The position numbers and the translations under genes are program-made. Below the pieces are notes generated by a model. It did no database searches. It had not been told where the DNA came from and worked only from the letters and a program-made list of their open reading frames with translations. This document shows positions 1 through 7,927 of a DNA stretch of 34,105 nt, piece after piece. The number at the start of each line of letters is the position of its first letter. Position 1 is the first letter of the stretch. The stretch spans positions 1 to 34,105 of the forward strand of contig DXBP01000058.1 in assembly GCA_019116445.1 (NCBI GenBank), read 5' to 3'. The stretch is from Candidatus Gemmiger excrementigallinarum. Lineage in GTDB: Bacteria > Bacillota > Clostridia > Oscillospirales > Ruminococcaceae.

Positions 1-21
1 ATCCAGCTGAGCTACGACCGC
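1..21 (-). tRNA. 5' part of tRNA-Arg, cut by window edge
   Basis: On the minus strand the sequence reads GCGGTCG TA GCTC AGCTGGAT, a 5' acceptor arm, positions 8-9 and D-arm identical to the start of the truncated tRNA-Arg at 186-224. The rest lies beyond the left edge, so it cannot be told whether this copy is complete. It is probably the functional copy, because the other one is broken. Confidence 0.6.
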
Positions 22-23
22 AC

Positions 24-185
24 ATTTATGAAAATCGTCGCTGGGACGAGATTCATCGTATAAAATTGTGAAAATCGGGTTGGTGGTCAATTCGTGGTCA
101 GTCTACCGCAAACCACCGGGTGATGTGCCTGCTTTTTCACGTTATGCCGAGCAATTTCTTGCCGGTTGCCTAACGTGCCACAGTT
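24..185. other. att-like spacer between two tRNA-Arg 5' copies
   Basis: These 162 bp separate the truncated tRNA-Arg from the second tRNA-Arg copy. They hold no credible gene. GTGGTCA occurs twice in direct orientation at 83-89 and 94-100, one helical turn apart, which resembles arm-type integrase sites next to a tRNA attachment core. That reading is an inference. Confidence 0.4.
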
Positions 186-224
186 GTCGGAGTCCAACGC
201 TCTATCCAGCTGAGCTACGACCGC
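186..224 (-). pseudogene. truncated tRNA-Arg(CCG), 5' half only
   Basis: The minus strand reads acceptor GCGGTCG, TA, D-arm GCTC...GAGC, anticodon stem TTGGA and loop CTCCGAC (anticodon CCG, Arg). The expected 3' anticodon stem TCCAA is replaced by AACTG, and no T-arm or 3' acceptor strand follows. The break falls exactly at the end of the anticodon loop, a common crossover site for tyrosine integrases. A promoter at 263-291 is retained, so this is probably the original 5' half separated from its 3' half. Confidence 0.65.
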
Positions 225-262
225 ACATCTTATTTTGCCCCCGTGATACCGGGAACTTATAT

Positions 263-291
263 AGTATAGCAAATTCCAAAGAAAAATGCAA
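263..291 (-). promoter_or_regulatory. sigma-A promoter of the broken tRNA-Arg
   Basis: On the minus strand TTGCAT (291-286), a 17-nt spacer and TATACT (268-263) lie about 40 nt upstream of the tRNA 5' end. The geometry is ideal for a housekeeping promoter. Confidence 0.55.
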
Positions 292-343
292 ATGCTTTCT
301 TGTCGAGCGGGCAAATTTTTTCCGGCGGGGGTGTGGGGCAACA

Positions 344-372
344 TTGCACAACTTTCCAAATTTTGCTATACT
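344..372 (+). promoter_or_regulatory. sigma-A promoter of the alpha/beta hydrolase
   Basis: TTGCAC (344-349), a 17-nt spacer and TATACT (367-372) lie about 44 nt before the ATG at 416. The promoter supports a start at 416 over the longer open frame that begins further upstream. Confidence 0.65.
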
Positions 373-415
373 ATGCTGTGGAGCGTATATTTTTTGCTCC
401 AGCGAGGTGCTTACA

Positions 416-1399
416 ATGAAAAAAAGTCATCTGATTGCGGCCGGGGCGGCAGCCTCGGCTGCGGCGGCCGCTTCTGTTTTGGGGGCGGCCTATGGCATTT
501 ACCGGCTGTGGTTTTATCATGCGGCGCAGCCCGAGGATATTTCCTCGGAGGAACTTTCCAAAACGCTGCCCTATGGCGAGCAGCTGAAAAAGGATGCCGA
601 GGCGCTGGCTGCCGCGCCCTATGAAAGCATCCACATCACGGCGGACGACGGCACACTGCTGGCGGCGCGGTACTACCACCATGCCGACGGCGCACCGGTG
701 GCGATCATCTTCCACGGATACAAGGGCTTTGCCCGGCGCGACGGCATGGGCGGCTACACGCTGTGCAAAAAGCTGGGTTACAACGTGCTGTTGCCGGACC
801 AGCGCAGCCACGGTGCCAGCGGGGGACACACCATCACCATGGGCGTGAAGGAGCGCTACGACTGCCGGGCCTGGGCCTACTGGGCGTACAAGCATTTTGG
901 CCCTGACGTGCCGCTGTTCCTGATGGGGGTTTCCATGGGTGCTTCCACAGTGCTGCTGGCCAGCGGCCTGGACCTGCCCCCCACGGTGCGGGGCATCATT
1001 GCGGACTGCGGCTACACCAGCCCCCACGACATCTGCCGCAAGGTGCTGGCGGAATTCAAGCCCCACATGCCGGTAGGGCCTGTGTACACCATCGGGCGGC
1101 TGGGCACCCTGGTGTTTGGCCGGTTCGATCCCGAGGACGCCGACTGCCGCCAGGCGGTAGCCAAAACCGACATTCCGATTTTGTTCATCCACGGGGAATC
1201 CGACGATTTTGTGCCCTGCGACATGAGCCGGGCCAACTATGAAGCCTGTGCCGGCCAAAAGAAGCTGGTGACCATTCCCGGTGCCGGGCACGCGGTGGCC
1301 TACTATGTGGACATTCCTGCCTACGAAACCGCCGTGACCCAGTTCCTTTCCGACTGTCTGGAAGAAAAACCGCAGCCTGCCCAGACCAACCAGCAGTAA
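416..1399 (+). CDS. membrane-anchored alpha/beta hydrolase
   Basis: The 327-aa protein is a serine hydrolase of the alpha/beta fold; substrate unknown. An Ala-rich hydrophobic stretch at residues 5-33 is probably a single membrane anchor, placing the catalytic domain outside. HGYKG (100-104) fits the oxyanion-hole HG motif, GVSMG (171-175) the nucleophile elbow with Ser173, and Asp263 and His292 complete the triad. The start at 416 is chosen because it follows a promoter and a GAGGTG Shine-Dalgarno, and because the in-frame extension upstream runs through the tRNA scar. The gene is monocistronic and converges on the patatin gene. It resembles uncharacterised Firmicute hydrolases annotated as lysophospholipase-like; an esterase or peptidase activity is equally possible. 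Confidence 0.85.
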   Translation: MKKSHLIAAGAAASAAAAASVLGAAYGIYRLWFYHAAQPEDISSEELSKTLPYGEQLKKDAEALAAAPYESIHITADDGTLLAARYYHHADGAPVAIIFHGYKGFARRDGMGGYTLCKKLGYNVLLPDQRSHGASGGHTITMGVKERYDCRAWAYWAYKHFGPDVPLFLMGVSMGASTVLLASGLDLPPTVRGIIADCGYTSPHDICRKVLAEFKPHMPVGPVYTIGRLGTLVFGRFDPEDADCRQAVAKTDIPILFIHGESDDFVPCDMSRANYEACAGQKKLVTIPGAGHAVAYYVDIPAYETAVTQFLSDCLEEKPQPAQTNQQ

Positions 1400-1412
1400 T
1401 ACATCCTAACAA

Positions 1413-1447
1413 ATGCCGGACACCGGGATTTTCCCGGTGTCCGGCAT
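1413..1447. terminator. bidirectional hairpin between convergent genes
   Basis: A perfect 16-bp stem (1413-1428 with 1432-1447) encloses a TTT loop between the convergent hydrolase and patatin genes. The T-tract is weak on both strands, so it is a probable but not classical intrinsic terminator. Confidence 0.55.
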
Positions 1448-1450
1448 GGT

Positions 1451-2323
1451 TTATGCCTGCAAATAGGCCTGCAAGGCGGCGAGTTGAGCGCGCATTTCCC
1501 GGCGTCCGCGGTTGTAGAGGTCCAGCAGTTTTTCGGTATTCTTTTCAAAGCGGCCGATCTCGATGGGTTCGGCCGGGCGCAGCACAAAGAGCTTGCCCGC
1601 TTCTTCCAGGGTGTCGATCTCGTCCATCAGGGCGTTGTAGCGCACCTCCTGGGTGAGCAGGGTAGCCAGGAACAGCGTCCGGTCGCCGTAGAAATCGTCG
1701 TACAGGTTCACCATCCGCTGGCCGGGCAGCGTTTTGCGGAAACCCTTGTGCCGGGTGGTGATGATGACGGTTTTTTCAAAGCCTTCCGTCTGGGCCCAGT
1801 GCAGCGGAATGGGGCAGGAGCAGCCGCCGTCCAGGTAGGTGAACTTGCCCAGGTGTACCGGCACCGATACCAGCGGCAGACTGGCCGAAGCCCGCACCGC
1901 TTCCAGAAAATCGAAATCGGTTTTGCCTTTTTCAAAGTAAGCCGCCTTGCCGGTTTCCAGGCAGGTGGCCACGGCTACCATCCGCTGCCCGCCATTATAA
2001 AAGGTATCGCTGTCAAAGGGGACCACATTGGGGATATCCCGCAGCATGAAGTTCAGCCCGAACAGGCTGCCGCCGTTGAAGGCAGCCATCGGCCCGAAGT
2101 ACCGCGGGTCCCGACGGTAGCGCAGGTTGATGCTGGCCGAACGGCCCGGTTCGTGGGCCACGTAGTTGACGGCATTCAGCGCCCCGGCGCTGACACCCGC
2201 CACCGCGGGGAAATAAAGGTTTTCTTCCATGAGGGTATCCAGTGCCCCCGCCGTATACAAACCGCGCAGGGAACCGCCCTCCAGCAGCAGGGCGGCGCTT
2301 TGCGGCATCGTGAAGTTTTCCAT
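1451..2323 (-). CDS. patatin-like phospholipase family protein
   Basis: The 290-aa protein has the patatin Ser-Asp dyad and is predicted to be a cytosolic acyl hydrolase on lipid substrates. EGGSLRG (residues 15-21) is the glycine-rich oxyanion loop, GVSAG (43-47) carries nucleophile Ser45, and LDGG (164-167) carries Asp165. No signal peptide is visible. Length and architecture match the YjjU-like bacterial patatins. AGGAGG precedes the ATG at good spacing. The gene is divergent from aroD and alone in its unit. The natural lipid cannot be inferred from sequence. Confidence 0.88.
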   Translation of the reverse strand: MENFTMPQSAALLLEGGSLRGLYTAGALDTLMEENLYFPAVAGVSAGALNAVNYVAHEPGRSASINLRYRRDPRYFGPMAAFNGGSLFGLNFMLRDIPNVVPFDSDTFYNGGQRMVAVATCLETGKAAYFEKGKTDFDFLEAVRASASLPLVSVPVHLGKFTYLDGGCSCPIPLHWAQTEGFEKTVIITTRHKGFRKTLPGQRMVNLYDDFYGDRTLFLATLLTQEVRYNALMDEIDTLEEAGKLFVLRPAEPIEIGRFEKNTEKLLDLYNRGRREMRAQLAALQAYLQA

Positions 2324-2458
2324 AGAAAATGCCTCCTGTATTTCTTCATTGTAGCGCGCCGGGCCGGCCGCCGCAAGCGGAAAACGCCGAATTTACAGTT
2401 TTTTTAAATTGTGGTACAATACAACAAAAAGCCGTCTGTACGACAAAGGAGCCCTTTT

Positions 2459-3202
2459 ATGCTGAATCTGAACCCCGACACCCCGCGCATCATCGTGCCG
2501 TTGTTTGCCCATGCTCTGGACGAACTGGAAGTCCAGGCCAAAGCGGCCCAGGCGGCCCCGGAAGCGGACCTGGTGGAACTGCGGCTGGACCCGCTGCGGG
2601 AGGGGGATTGGCTTTCGGCGCTGGCGCTGGTGCGCAGCGTGGTGCAAAAGCCGCTGATCGTGACCATCCGCACGGCGCGGGAAGGGGGCGAAGCGGCCCT
2701 GGGTCCCACCGATTACCGGGACGCGGGGCTGGCCCTGCTGCAGCAGGGGGGCGTGGATGCCCTGGACATTGAGTGGCGCATCGACGCTTCGGTGGTGCGC
2801 GCCCTGCGGGACGCGGCGAAGCGGACGGGGGCGGCAGCGCTGTTCAGTGAGCATCACTTTGACGGCACGCCGGACCGCCACGCCATGGTGGAGGCCCTCC
2901 ACGGGATGCTGGATGCGGGAGCGGACATAGCCAAACTGGCAGTGATGCCTCATAACCGTACGGATGCGGCGGCGCTGCTGCTGGCCACGGCGGAAGTCCA
3001 CGACCAACGCCCGGAGGCAGTGCTCATCACCATGAGTATGGGTCGGGACGGGGCAGCCACCCGGTATTGCGGCGGTGCCTTCGGCAGCGCGGCGACCTTT
3101 GGCACGCTTTCGGCGGCCAGCGCCCCGGGCCAGCCCCCCGCCGCCAACCTGCGGGCCAAATTGCTCACCGCAGGGGACCTACTTTCTTTGCAAAGAAAGT
3201 AG
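2459..3202 (+). CDS. aroD: type I 3-dehydroquinate dehydratase
   Basis: This 247-aa enzyme dehydrates 3-dehydroquinate to 3-dehydroshikimate in aromatic amino-acid synthesis. The type I signature is clear: ADLVELRLD near residue 40, catalytic His132 in SEHHFDGTP and Schiff-base Lys159 in DIAKLAVMP. The start at 2459 follows AAAGGAG; an upstream in-frame codon at 2411 lacks a ribosome binding site. The last residues (SLQRK) and the TAG stop are encoded by a family A palindrome at 3178-3203, so the C-terminus may have been rewritten by the repeat. No other shikimate gene is nearby. Confidence 0.92.
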   Translation: MLNLNPDTPRIIVPLFAHALDELEVQAKAAQAAPEADLVELRLDPLREGDWLSALALVRSVVQKPLIVTIRTAREGGEAALGPTDYRDAGLALLQQGGVDALDIEWRIDASVVRALRDAAKRTGAAALFSEHHFDGTPDRHAMVEALHGMLDAGADIAKLAVMPHNRTDAAALLLATAEVHDQRPEAVLITMSMGRDGAATRYCGGAFGSAATFGTLSAASAPGQPPAANLRAKLLTAGDLLSLQRK

Positions 3203-3463
3203 GCAAAGAAACTCCAACAAAATAATCCAGAAATATTGTGCCACCCGCCAATTTTCCGTTGCGGGGGTTCGGGCACGCCCGAATCAACAGTGGAGCACCG
3301 CCAAAACGGCAGGAAAAACAGTCTATCCAGGCGTTTTTCCCCGTTTTGGCGTGGGCGACTTCTTCTTTGGGGGTCTTGGGGGTGAGTAACCCCCAAGACG
3401 TGCCCCGCGCCTCGGAAGTAGCGGCGACTTTTTCGGTTCCTTTTTGGTCGCTCAAAAAGGAAC
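3178..3463. repeat. palindrome-bounded multi-hairpin element (family A)
   Basis: The aroD-mnmE gap starts with a perfect 26-bp palindrome (3178-3203, half-site CCTACTTTCTTTG) followed by GCAAAGAAACTCCAAC. It ends with a related hairpin GTTCCTTTTTG/CAAAAAGGAAC (3436-3463). Between them are three more hairpins: TTCGGG/CCCGAA near 3270, a long one at 3299-3319 with 3333-3351 (two bulged bases), and an 11-bp stem at 3373-3383 with 3389-3399. No gene was found. The layout is that of a mobile or structured-RNA element. Confidence 0.65.
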
Positions 3464-3537
3464 ACTTAGGGGCAGCGCGAACCTCCCGGTTCACCCGCTT
3501 TCTTACCTTTATATCTAATAGACACAAGGAGCTATCT

Positions 3538-4929
3538 ATGGACCGTTTGGAACAGACCATCTGTGCGCTGGCAACGCCACCGGGGGAGGGCGGCATTGCG
3601 GTGATCCGGGTATCGGGTCCCGACGCCTATCCCATCGTGGAAAAAATCTTTGTGCCGGTGCGCCAGGGACGCCGGGTAGCGGACGCCAAGGGCTACACCG
3701 CCATGCTGGGCCATTACACCCTGCGGGGTGAAGAGATGGACGAAACGGTGGCGCTGTTTTACCGGGCGCCCCATTCCTACACCGGGGAGGATGTGATCGA
3801 GCTTTCGGTCCACGGCGGCGCGGCCATGGCCGACGGCCTGCTGGAAGCCCTGCTGCTGGCGGGCGCCGCCCCGGCCGGCCCCGGCGAATTCACCCGCCGC
3901 GCCCTGGAACACGGCAAACTTTCGCTGACCCAGGCCGAGGCCGTGATGGAAGTCATCGCGGCCAACGGACGGCAGGGGGCAGCGCTGGCAAAATCCGCCC
4001 TGGACGGACGGCTGGCCAGGCGCATTGCCGCCATCCAGACGGCGCTGCAAAGTCTGAACGCCCACCTGACCGCCTGGGTGGATTACCCCGAGGAGGACGT
4101 GCCGGAACTGTCCGACGCGGCCCTCACCGGCACTCTGGCCCTGCAAAAACAGGAACTGGACGACCTCATCGCCGGGTACGGCGCAGGGGCGGTTTTGCGC
4201 CACGGGGTGGACTGCGTGCTGCTGGGCCGCCCCAACGTGGGCAAAAGTACGCTGCTCAATCTGCTGGCCGGGTTTGACCGGGCCATCGTAACGCCGGTGG
4301 CGGGCACCACCCGGGACATCGTGGAGCAGGCGGTGCAGCTGGGGGAGATCCGACTGAACCTGTTTGACACCGCGGGAGTGCGGGAGGTGGGCGCCGACGG
4401 CGACGCCATCGAGGCCGAGGGCATCCGCCGCAGCTGGAAGAAGCTGGACGAGGCGGGACTGGTACTGGCGGTGTTCGACGCCGCCCAGCCGTTGGAAGAA
4501 TCCGACCTGGACATTGCCCGCCGCTGCCAGGGCCGCCCGGCGCTGGCCATCCTGAACAAACAGGACCTGGCAGAATCCACCGAAGCTGCCCGGGAACAGC
4601 TGGCCCCTTACTTCAGACAGGTGCTGACCCTGTGCGCCAGGGATGCTGCCAGCCTGCAGCCGCTGTCGGCGGCGGTGGCGTCCCTTTTGGGCACGGCGAA
4701 GCTGGACCCCCGGGCGGGGCAGCTGTGCAGTGCCCGGCAGCTGGCGGCGGCCACCCGGGCCCGGGACGCTCTGGCCGAAGCGCTGCAGGCGGAGCGGGAC
4801 GGCTTTGGGCTGGACGCGGTGGCGGTCTGCCTGACCGACGCCTTGCAGGCCCTGTGTGACCTGACCGGCGAGGACGCCGCTGACGCCACCATCGACGAAG
4901 TGTTTGAAACCTTCTGTGTGGGCAAGTAA
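3538..4929 (+). CDS. mnmE: tRNA modification GTPase MnmE
   Basis: MnmE works with MnmG to place cmnm5 (aminomethyl-type) groups on U34 of tRNAs reading split codon boxes. The 463-aa length is typical. The N-terminal folate-binding domain is followed by a G domain with GRPNVGKS (230-237), TTRD (257-260), DTAG (277-280) and NKQD (340-343), and the protein ends in the catalytic CVGK motif (460-463). The ATG at 3538 follows ACAAGGAG; the frame stays open further upstream through the repeat, but that extension has no homology to the family. It is followed after 15 nt by a small membrane protein gene and then by mnmG, so MnmE and MnmG are probably co-expressed. Confidence 0.96.
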   Translation: MDRLEQTICALATPPGEGGIAVIRVSGPDAYPIVEKIFVPVRQGRRVADAKGYTAMLGHYTLRGEEMDETVALFYRAPHSYTGEDVIELSVHGGAAMADGLLEALLLAGAAPAGPGEFTRRALEHGKLSLTQAEAVMEVIAANGRQGAALAKSALDGRLARRIAAIQTALQSLNAHLTAWVDYPEEDVPELSDAALTGTLALQKQELDDLIAGYGAGAVLRHGVDCVLLGRPNVGKSTLLNLLAGFDRAIVTPVAGTTRDIVEQAVQLGEIRLNLFDTAGVREVGADGDAIEAEGIRRSWKKLDEAGLVLAVFDAAQPLEESDLDIARRCQGRPALAILNKQDLAESTEAAREQLAPYFRQVLTLCARDAASLQPLSAAVASLLGTAKLDPRAGQLCSARQLAAATRARDALAEALQAERDGFGLDAVAVCLTDALQALCDLTGEDAADATIDEVFETFCVGK

Positions 4930-4944
4930 AGAAAGGAGCCGACC

Positions 4945-5406
4945 ATGTACCGGGTTTTGCGCATTCTGGGCATTGTGTTTACCGTTATGGGGCTGTTGTT
5001 CACCGCCTTGGGCGGCACACTGGCCCTGCTGGTGGAGCCGATGCTGTTTCTGTTTGCCCTGCCGGGTCTGATTTTTTTGGTATTGGGGCTTTCCTTTTTC
5101 GGGGCCAACGCCCATACCCGCAAAATCCGCCAGTGGCTGGCGGAAAATGGCCGTCGCATTGAAGCGGACATCATCGGCGTACAGTACGACACCCGGGTAC
5201 GGGTGAATGGCCGCTGCCCGCTGGTCATCCAGTGCCAGGCGGTAAACCCCGCCGACGGCAAAGTGTATGTCTTTGAGAGCGAGGGCCTCTGGTTTGACCC
5301 GGAGCCGTTTTTGGGGGAGCGCACCACCCTGCCGGTGCTGGTGGACCCCGACGACTACCACCGGTATCAGATAGTGACCGAGGGGATTTTACCGGAAAGA
5401 GGGTAA
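4945..5406 (+). CDS. small two-TM membrane protein, DUF3592-like
   Basis: The 153-aa protein has two hydrophobic helices (about residues 5-30 and 33-54) followed by a soluble domain rich in beta strands (residues 65-150). The pattern of two membrane spans, GRRIEADIIGV, and a domain ending in VLVDPDDYHRY resembles DUF3592-type proteins; I am not certain of the family. AAAGGAG lies before the ATG. It is 15 nt after mnmE and probably in its operon. Function unknown. Confidence 0.75.
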   Translation: MYRVLRILGIVFTVMGLLFTALGGTLALLVEPMLFLFALPGLIFLVLGLSFFGANAHTRKIRQWLAENGRRIEADIIGVQYDTRVRVNGRCPLVIQCQAVNPADGKVYVFESEGLWFDPEPFLGERTTLPVLVDPDDYHRYQIVTEGILPERG

Positions 5407-5430
5407 CCCTTGGGGAAAACCCGCGGTTTG

Positions 5431-5993
5431 AAAGAATAAATAATAAAGAATAAAGAATAAATATGGTGGACCGCGGGCCGCGGGCCCGCTCAAAAAATGG
5501 AAAGGTCGCGGCATGAAACAGGATAACATTCTGCTGGAGAAGACCCTGGATTTTTCGGTGCGCATCGTAAACAGCTGCCGTTACCTGCAGCAGGAAAAAA
5601 GCGAGGATGTGCTCAGCCGTCAACTGCTGCGCAGCGGCACCTCCATCGGTGCCAACTGTCACGAGGCGGTATACGGTGCCAGCCGGGCCGACTTTATTGC
5701 CAAATTGCAGATTGCTTTAAAGGAAACTTCCGAAACAGAATACTGGATTCTTCTCTTGGGCCGTACCGGCTACCTGACACAAACCCAAAAAGAATCCCTG
5801 CTTTCCGACTGCCTTTCCATCAAAAAAATTCTGGTTGCCACCCTCAACAAAAGCAAACAGACCACACCCTGACAAACAGGAGATACCGCTCCGTTTTTTC
5901 TGCCTTTACAGACCGGGGTGCATCCCTGTATTGTAGAATTGCGCGCGCGGCGCGCATCCCTATTTATTATTTCTTATTTCTTCTTTATTATTT
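5431..5993. mobile_element. family B element, long copy carrying a four-helix-bundle ORF
   Basis: The ends are AT-rich and mutually complementary (TAA-rich at 5431-5463, TTATT-rich at 5961-5993). Inside them lie the two GC-rich hairpin modules of the family, GCGGGCC..GGCCCGC next to TCAAAAAA (about 5464-5497) and a GCGCGCGCGGCGCGC block (5940-5956). Four shorter copies occur at 20511, 26411, 26904 and 29204. Only this copy holds a gene (5513-5872). It is inverted relative to the short copies with respect to host transcription. Short copies plus a longer one with a four-helix-bundle ORF mirror 23S rRNA intervening sequences. Confidence 0.7.
5513..5872 (+). CDS. four-helix-bundle protein (23S IVS/S23 family, TIGR02436-like)
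   Basis: The 119-aa protein matches the four-helix-bundle family first seen as ORFs in 23S rRNA intervening sequences. Telling features are LLEKTLDFSVRIV near the N-terminus, the hallmark LLRSGTSIGANCHEA (residues 43-57), and SRADFIAKLQIALKETSETEYW. Family members form pentameric alpha bundles; Avd of diversity-generating retroelements is a relative. The cellular role of the stand-alone form is unknown. It sits inside a family B element and interrupts the mnmE-mnmG neighbourhood, so it looks like element cargo. A weak AAAGG precedes the ATG. No reverse transcriptase or variable repeat is in the window, so an Avd role is unsupported here. Confidence 0.88.
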   Translation: MKQDNILLEKTLDFSVRIVNSCRYLQQEKSEDVLSRQLLRSGTSIGANCHEAVYGASRADFIAKLQIALKETSETEYWILLLGRTGYLTQTQKESLLSDCLSIKKILVATLNKSKQTTP

Positions 5994-6037
5994 ACCAATC
6001 GCTAACTTATCAGAACAGCAAGGAAGTAACCATAACT

Positions 6038-7927
6038 ATGGATATTTTGGGAAACTATGACGTCATTGTGGTTGGCGCGGGCCACGCGGGCATCGAGGCC
6101 GCCCATGCGGCGGCGGTGCTGGGGGCCAAAACCGCCGTCTTCACCCTGACGCTGGATTTTATCGGCAATATGCCCTGCAACCCGTCCATCGGCGGCACGG
6201 CCAAAGGGCATCTGGTGCGGGAGGTGGACGCCCTGGGCGGCCTGATGGGCCTGGGGGCGGACGCCACCTTTTTGCAGAGCCGGATGCTGAACCGGGGCAA
6301 AGGCCCCGCCGTGCACAGCCTGCGGGTGCAGACCGACCGCAAGCGCTACCATATATGGATGAAGCACGCCCTGGAAAAGACCCCGAACCTGGACATCCAC
6401 CAGGCCGAGGTGGTGGGCGTGGATGTGCAGGACGGCAAGATCGTAGGTGTGGTCACGTCCCTGGGGGGCTACTACGGCTGCAAGGCCTGCGTTATCGCCA
6501 CCGGCACCACCCTGGGCGGGCGCATCTTTGTGGGCGAGGCCCACTACGACGGCGGCCCCGACGGCACCCACGCCGCCACCGAACTGACGAAATCCCTGGT
6601 AGCCCACGGGTTCACCCTGCGCCGGTTCAAAACCGGTACTCCCGCCCGGGTCCACCGCCGCAGCATTGATTTTTCCAAGCTGGAATGTCAGCCCGGCGAC
6701 CCCGACGAACTGCTGCAGCCTTTCAGCTTTCTGAGCCGGGAGCCCATGCACAACAAGGTGGACTGCTACATCGCCTACACCAACCCCGAGACCCACCGGG
6801 TCATCCTGGAAAATCTCCACCGCTCTCCCCTGTACGGCGGCGACATCCAGGGCGTGGGGCCCCGGTACTGCCCCTCCATCGAGGACAAGGTGGTGCGCTT
6901 CAAAGAGAAAGAACGCCACCCCATCTTTGTGGAACCCTGCGGCGAGGACACCGAGGAAATGTACCTGCAAGGTCTGTCCTCCAGCCTGCCGGAAGCGGTG
7001 CAGAATGCCATGTACCGCACGATTGTGGGCTTTGAGCACCTGGAGATCATGCGCCCGGCCTATGCCATCGAGTACGACTGCGTGGACCCCACCACCCTGA
7101 AACCCACCCTGGAAAGCAAGGTGGTGGCGGGCATCTACGGTGCCGGGCAGTTCAACGGTACCTCCGGCTACGAGGAAGCCGCCGCCCAGGGGCTGCTGGC
7201 GGGCCTGAACGCCGCCCGCCACGCTTTGGGCAAATCCGAACTGGTGCTGGCCCGGCACACCAGTTATCTGGGCACCCTGGTGGACGACCTGGTCACCAAG
7301 GGCGTCATGGACCCCTACCGCATGATGACCAGCCGCAGCGAATACCGGCTCTCTCTGCGGCAGGACAACGCCGACGAGCGCCTGACCCCCATCGGCCGGG
7401 AGTACGGTCTGGTGGATGACGCGCGCTGGGCGGTGTTCTGCCACGACCGGGACATCAAGCAGGCGGAACTGAAACGGCTGGAAAACGCCCACATCAAGCT
7501 GGCCGACCTGCGGGCGGTGGTGCCCCAGGGCACCCAGCTGGGCGAGAGCGGCGGCACGGCGGCAGAGCTCATGCGCCGGCCCGCCGTGACCTACGAGCGC
7601 ATCGCCGCGGTCATTGGCCGGGGCGATGGCGTGACCCCCGCCATGGCCCAGCGCATCGAAACCGAGATCCGCTACGCCGGGTACATTGCCCGGGAGGAGC
7701 GCATCATCCGGGACATCCAGCGCCACGAGCAGGTGGCCATCCCCGAGGATTTCGACTATGCGCCCATCGAAACCATGACCCTGGAAGCCCGGGAAAAACT
7801 CACCAAGATCCGCCCCCGCACCCTGGCCCAGGCCGGGCGCATCCCGGGGGTTTCCCCCAGCGACCTGGCCCAGCTGAGCATCGCCCTGCTGAAAGCCCGC
7901 AGCCAACAGAAAGAGGAATCCAAATGA
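6038..7927 (+). CDS. mnmG: tRNA uridine-5-carboxymethylaminomethyl modification enzyme MnmG
   Basis: MnmG (GidA) is the FAD-dependent partner of MnmE in U34 modification. The 629-aa length is normal. The dinucleotide fold VVGAGHAG is at residues 11-18, [12 protein letters not shown] near 49 and [16 protein letters not shown] near 92. The C-terminal helical MnmE/tRNA-binding domain ends with [22 protein letters not shown]. The ATG at 6038 follows AAGGAAGT; an earlier in-frame start at 5918 would extend into the family B repeat and is rejected. Its stop overlaps the rsmG start by four bases (ATGA), indicating translational coupling. Confidence 0.97.
   Translation: MDILGNYDVIVVGAGHAGIEAAHAAAVLGAKTAVFTLTLDFIGNMPCNPSIGGTAKGHLVREVDALGGLMGLGADATFLQSRMLNRGKGPAVHSLRVQTDRKRYHIWMKHALEKTPNLDIHQAEVVGVDVQDGKIVGVVTSLGGYYGCKACVIATGTTLGGRIFVGEAHYDGGPDGTHAATELTKSLVAHGFTLRRFKTGTPARVHRRSIDFSKLECQPGDPDELLQPFSFLSREPMHNKVDCYIAYTNPETHRVILENLHRSPLYGGDIQGVGPRYCPSIEDKVVRFKEKERHPIFVEPCGEDTEEMYLQGLSSSLPEAVQNAMYRTIVGFEHLEIMRPAYAIEYDCVDPTTLKPTLESKVVAGIYGAGQFNGTSGYEEAAAQGLLAGLNAARHALGKSELVLARHTSYLGTLVDDLVTKGVMDPYRMMTSRSEYRLSLRQDNADERLTPIGREYGLVDDARWAVFCHDRDIKQAELKRLENAHIKLADLRAVVPQGTQLGESGGTAAELMRRPAVTYERIAAVIGRGDGVTPAMAQRIETEIRYAGYIAREERIIRDIQRHEQVAIPEDFDYAPIETMTLEAREKLTKIRPRTLAQAGRIPGVSPSDLAQLSIALLKARSQQKEESK

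Noticed and set aside
68..415. 116-codon N-terminal extension of the alpha/beta hydrolase frame
   Set aside because: It runs through the tRNA-Arg scar and two promoters, lacks a ribosome binding site and has no family-like sequence; the start at 416 has all signals.
3532..5361. 609-codon open frame on the minus strand opposite mnmE
   Set aside because: A GC-rich antisense shadow: its composition is Gln/His/Arg/Gly-rich and mnmE on the other strand is unmistakable. The same holds for the long minus frames opposite mnmG, serS, gyrB, gyrA and 32188-33759.
5431..5993. Diversity-generating retroelement, because Avd is a four-helix-bundle relative
   Set aside because: No reverse transcriptase, template repeat or variable repeat was found nearby.
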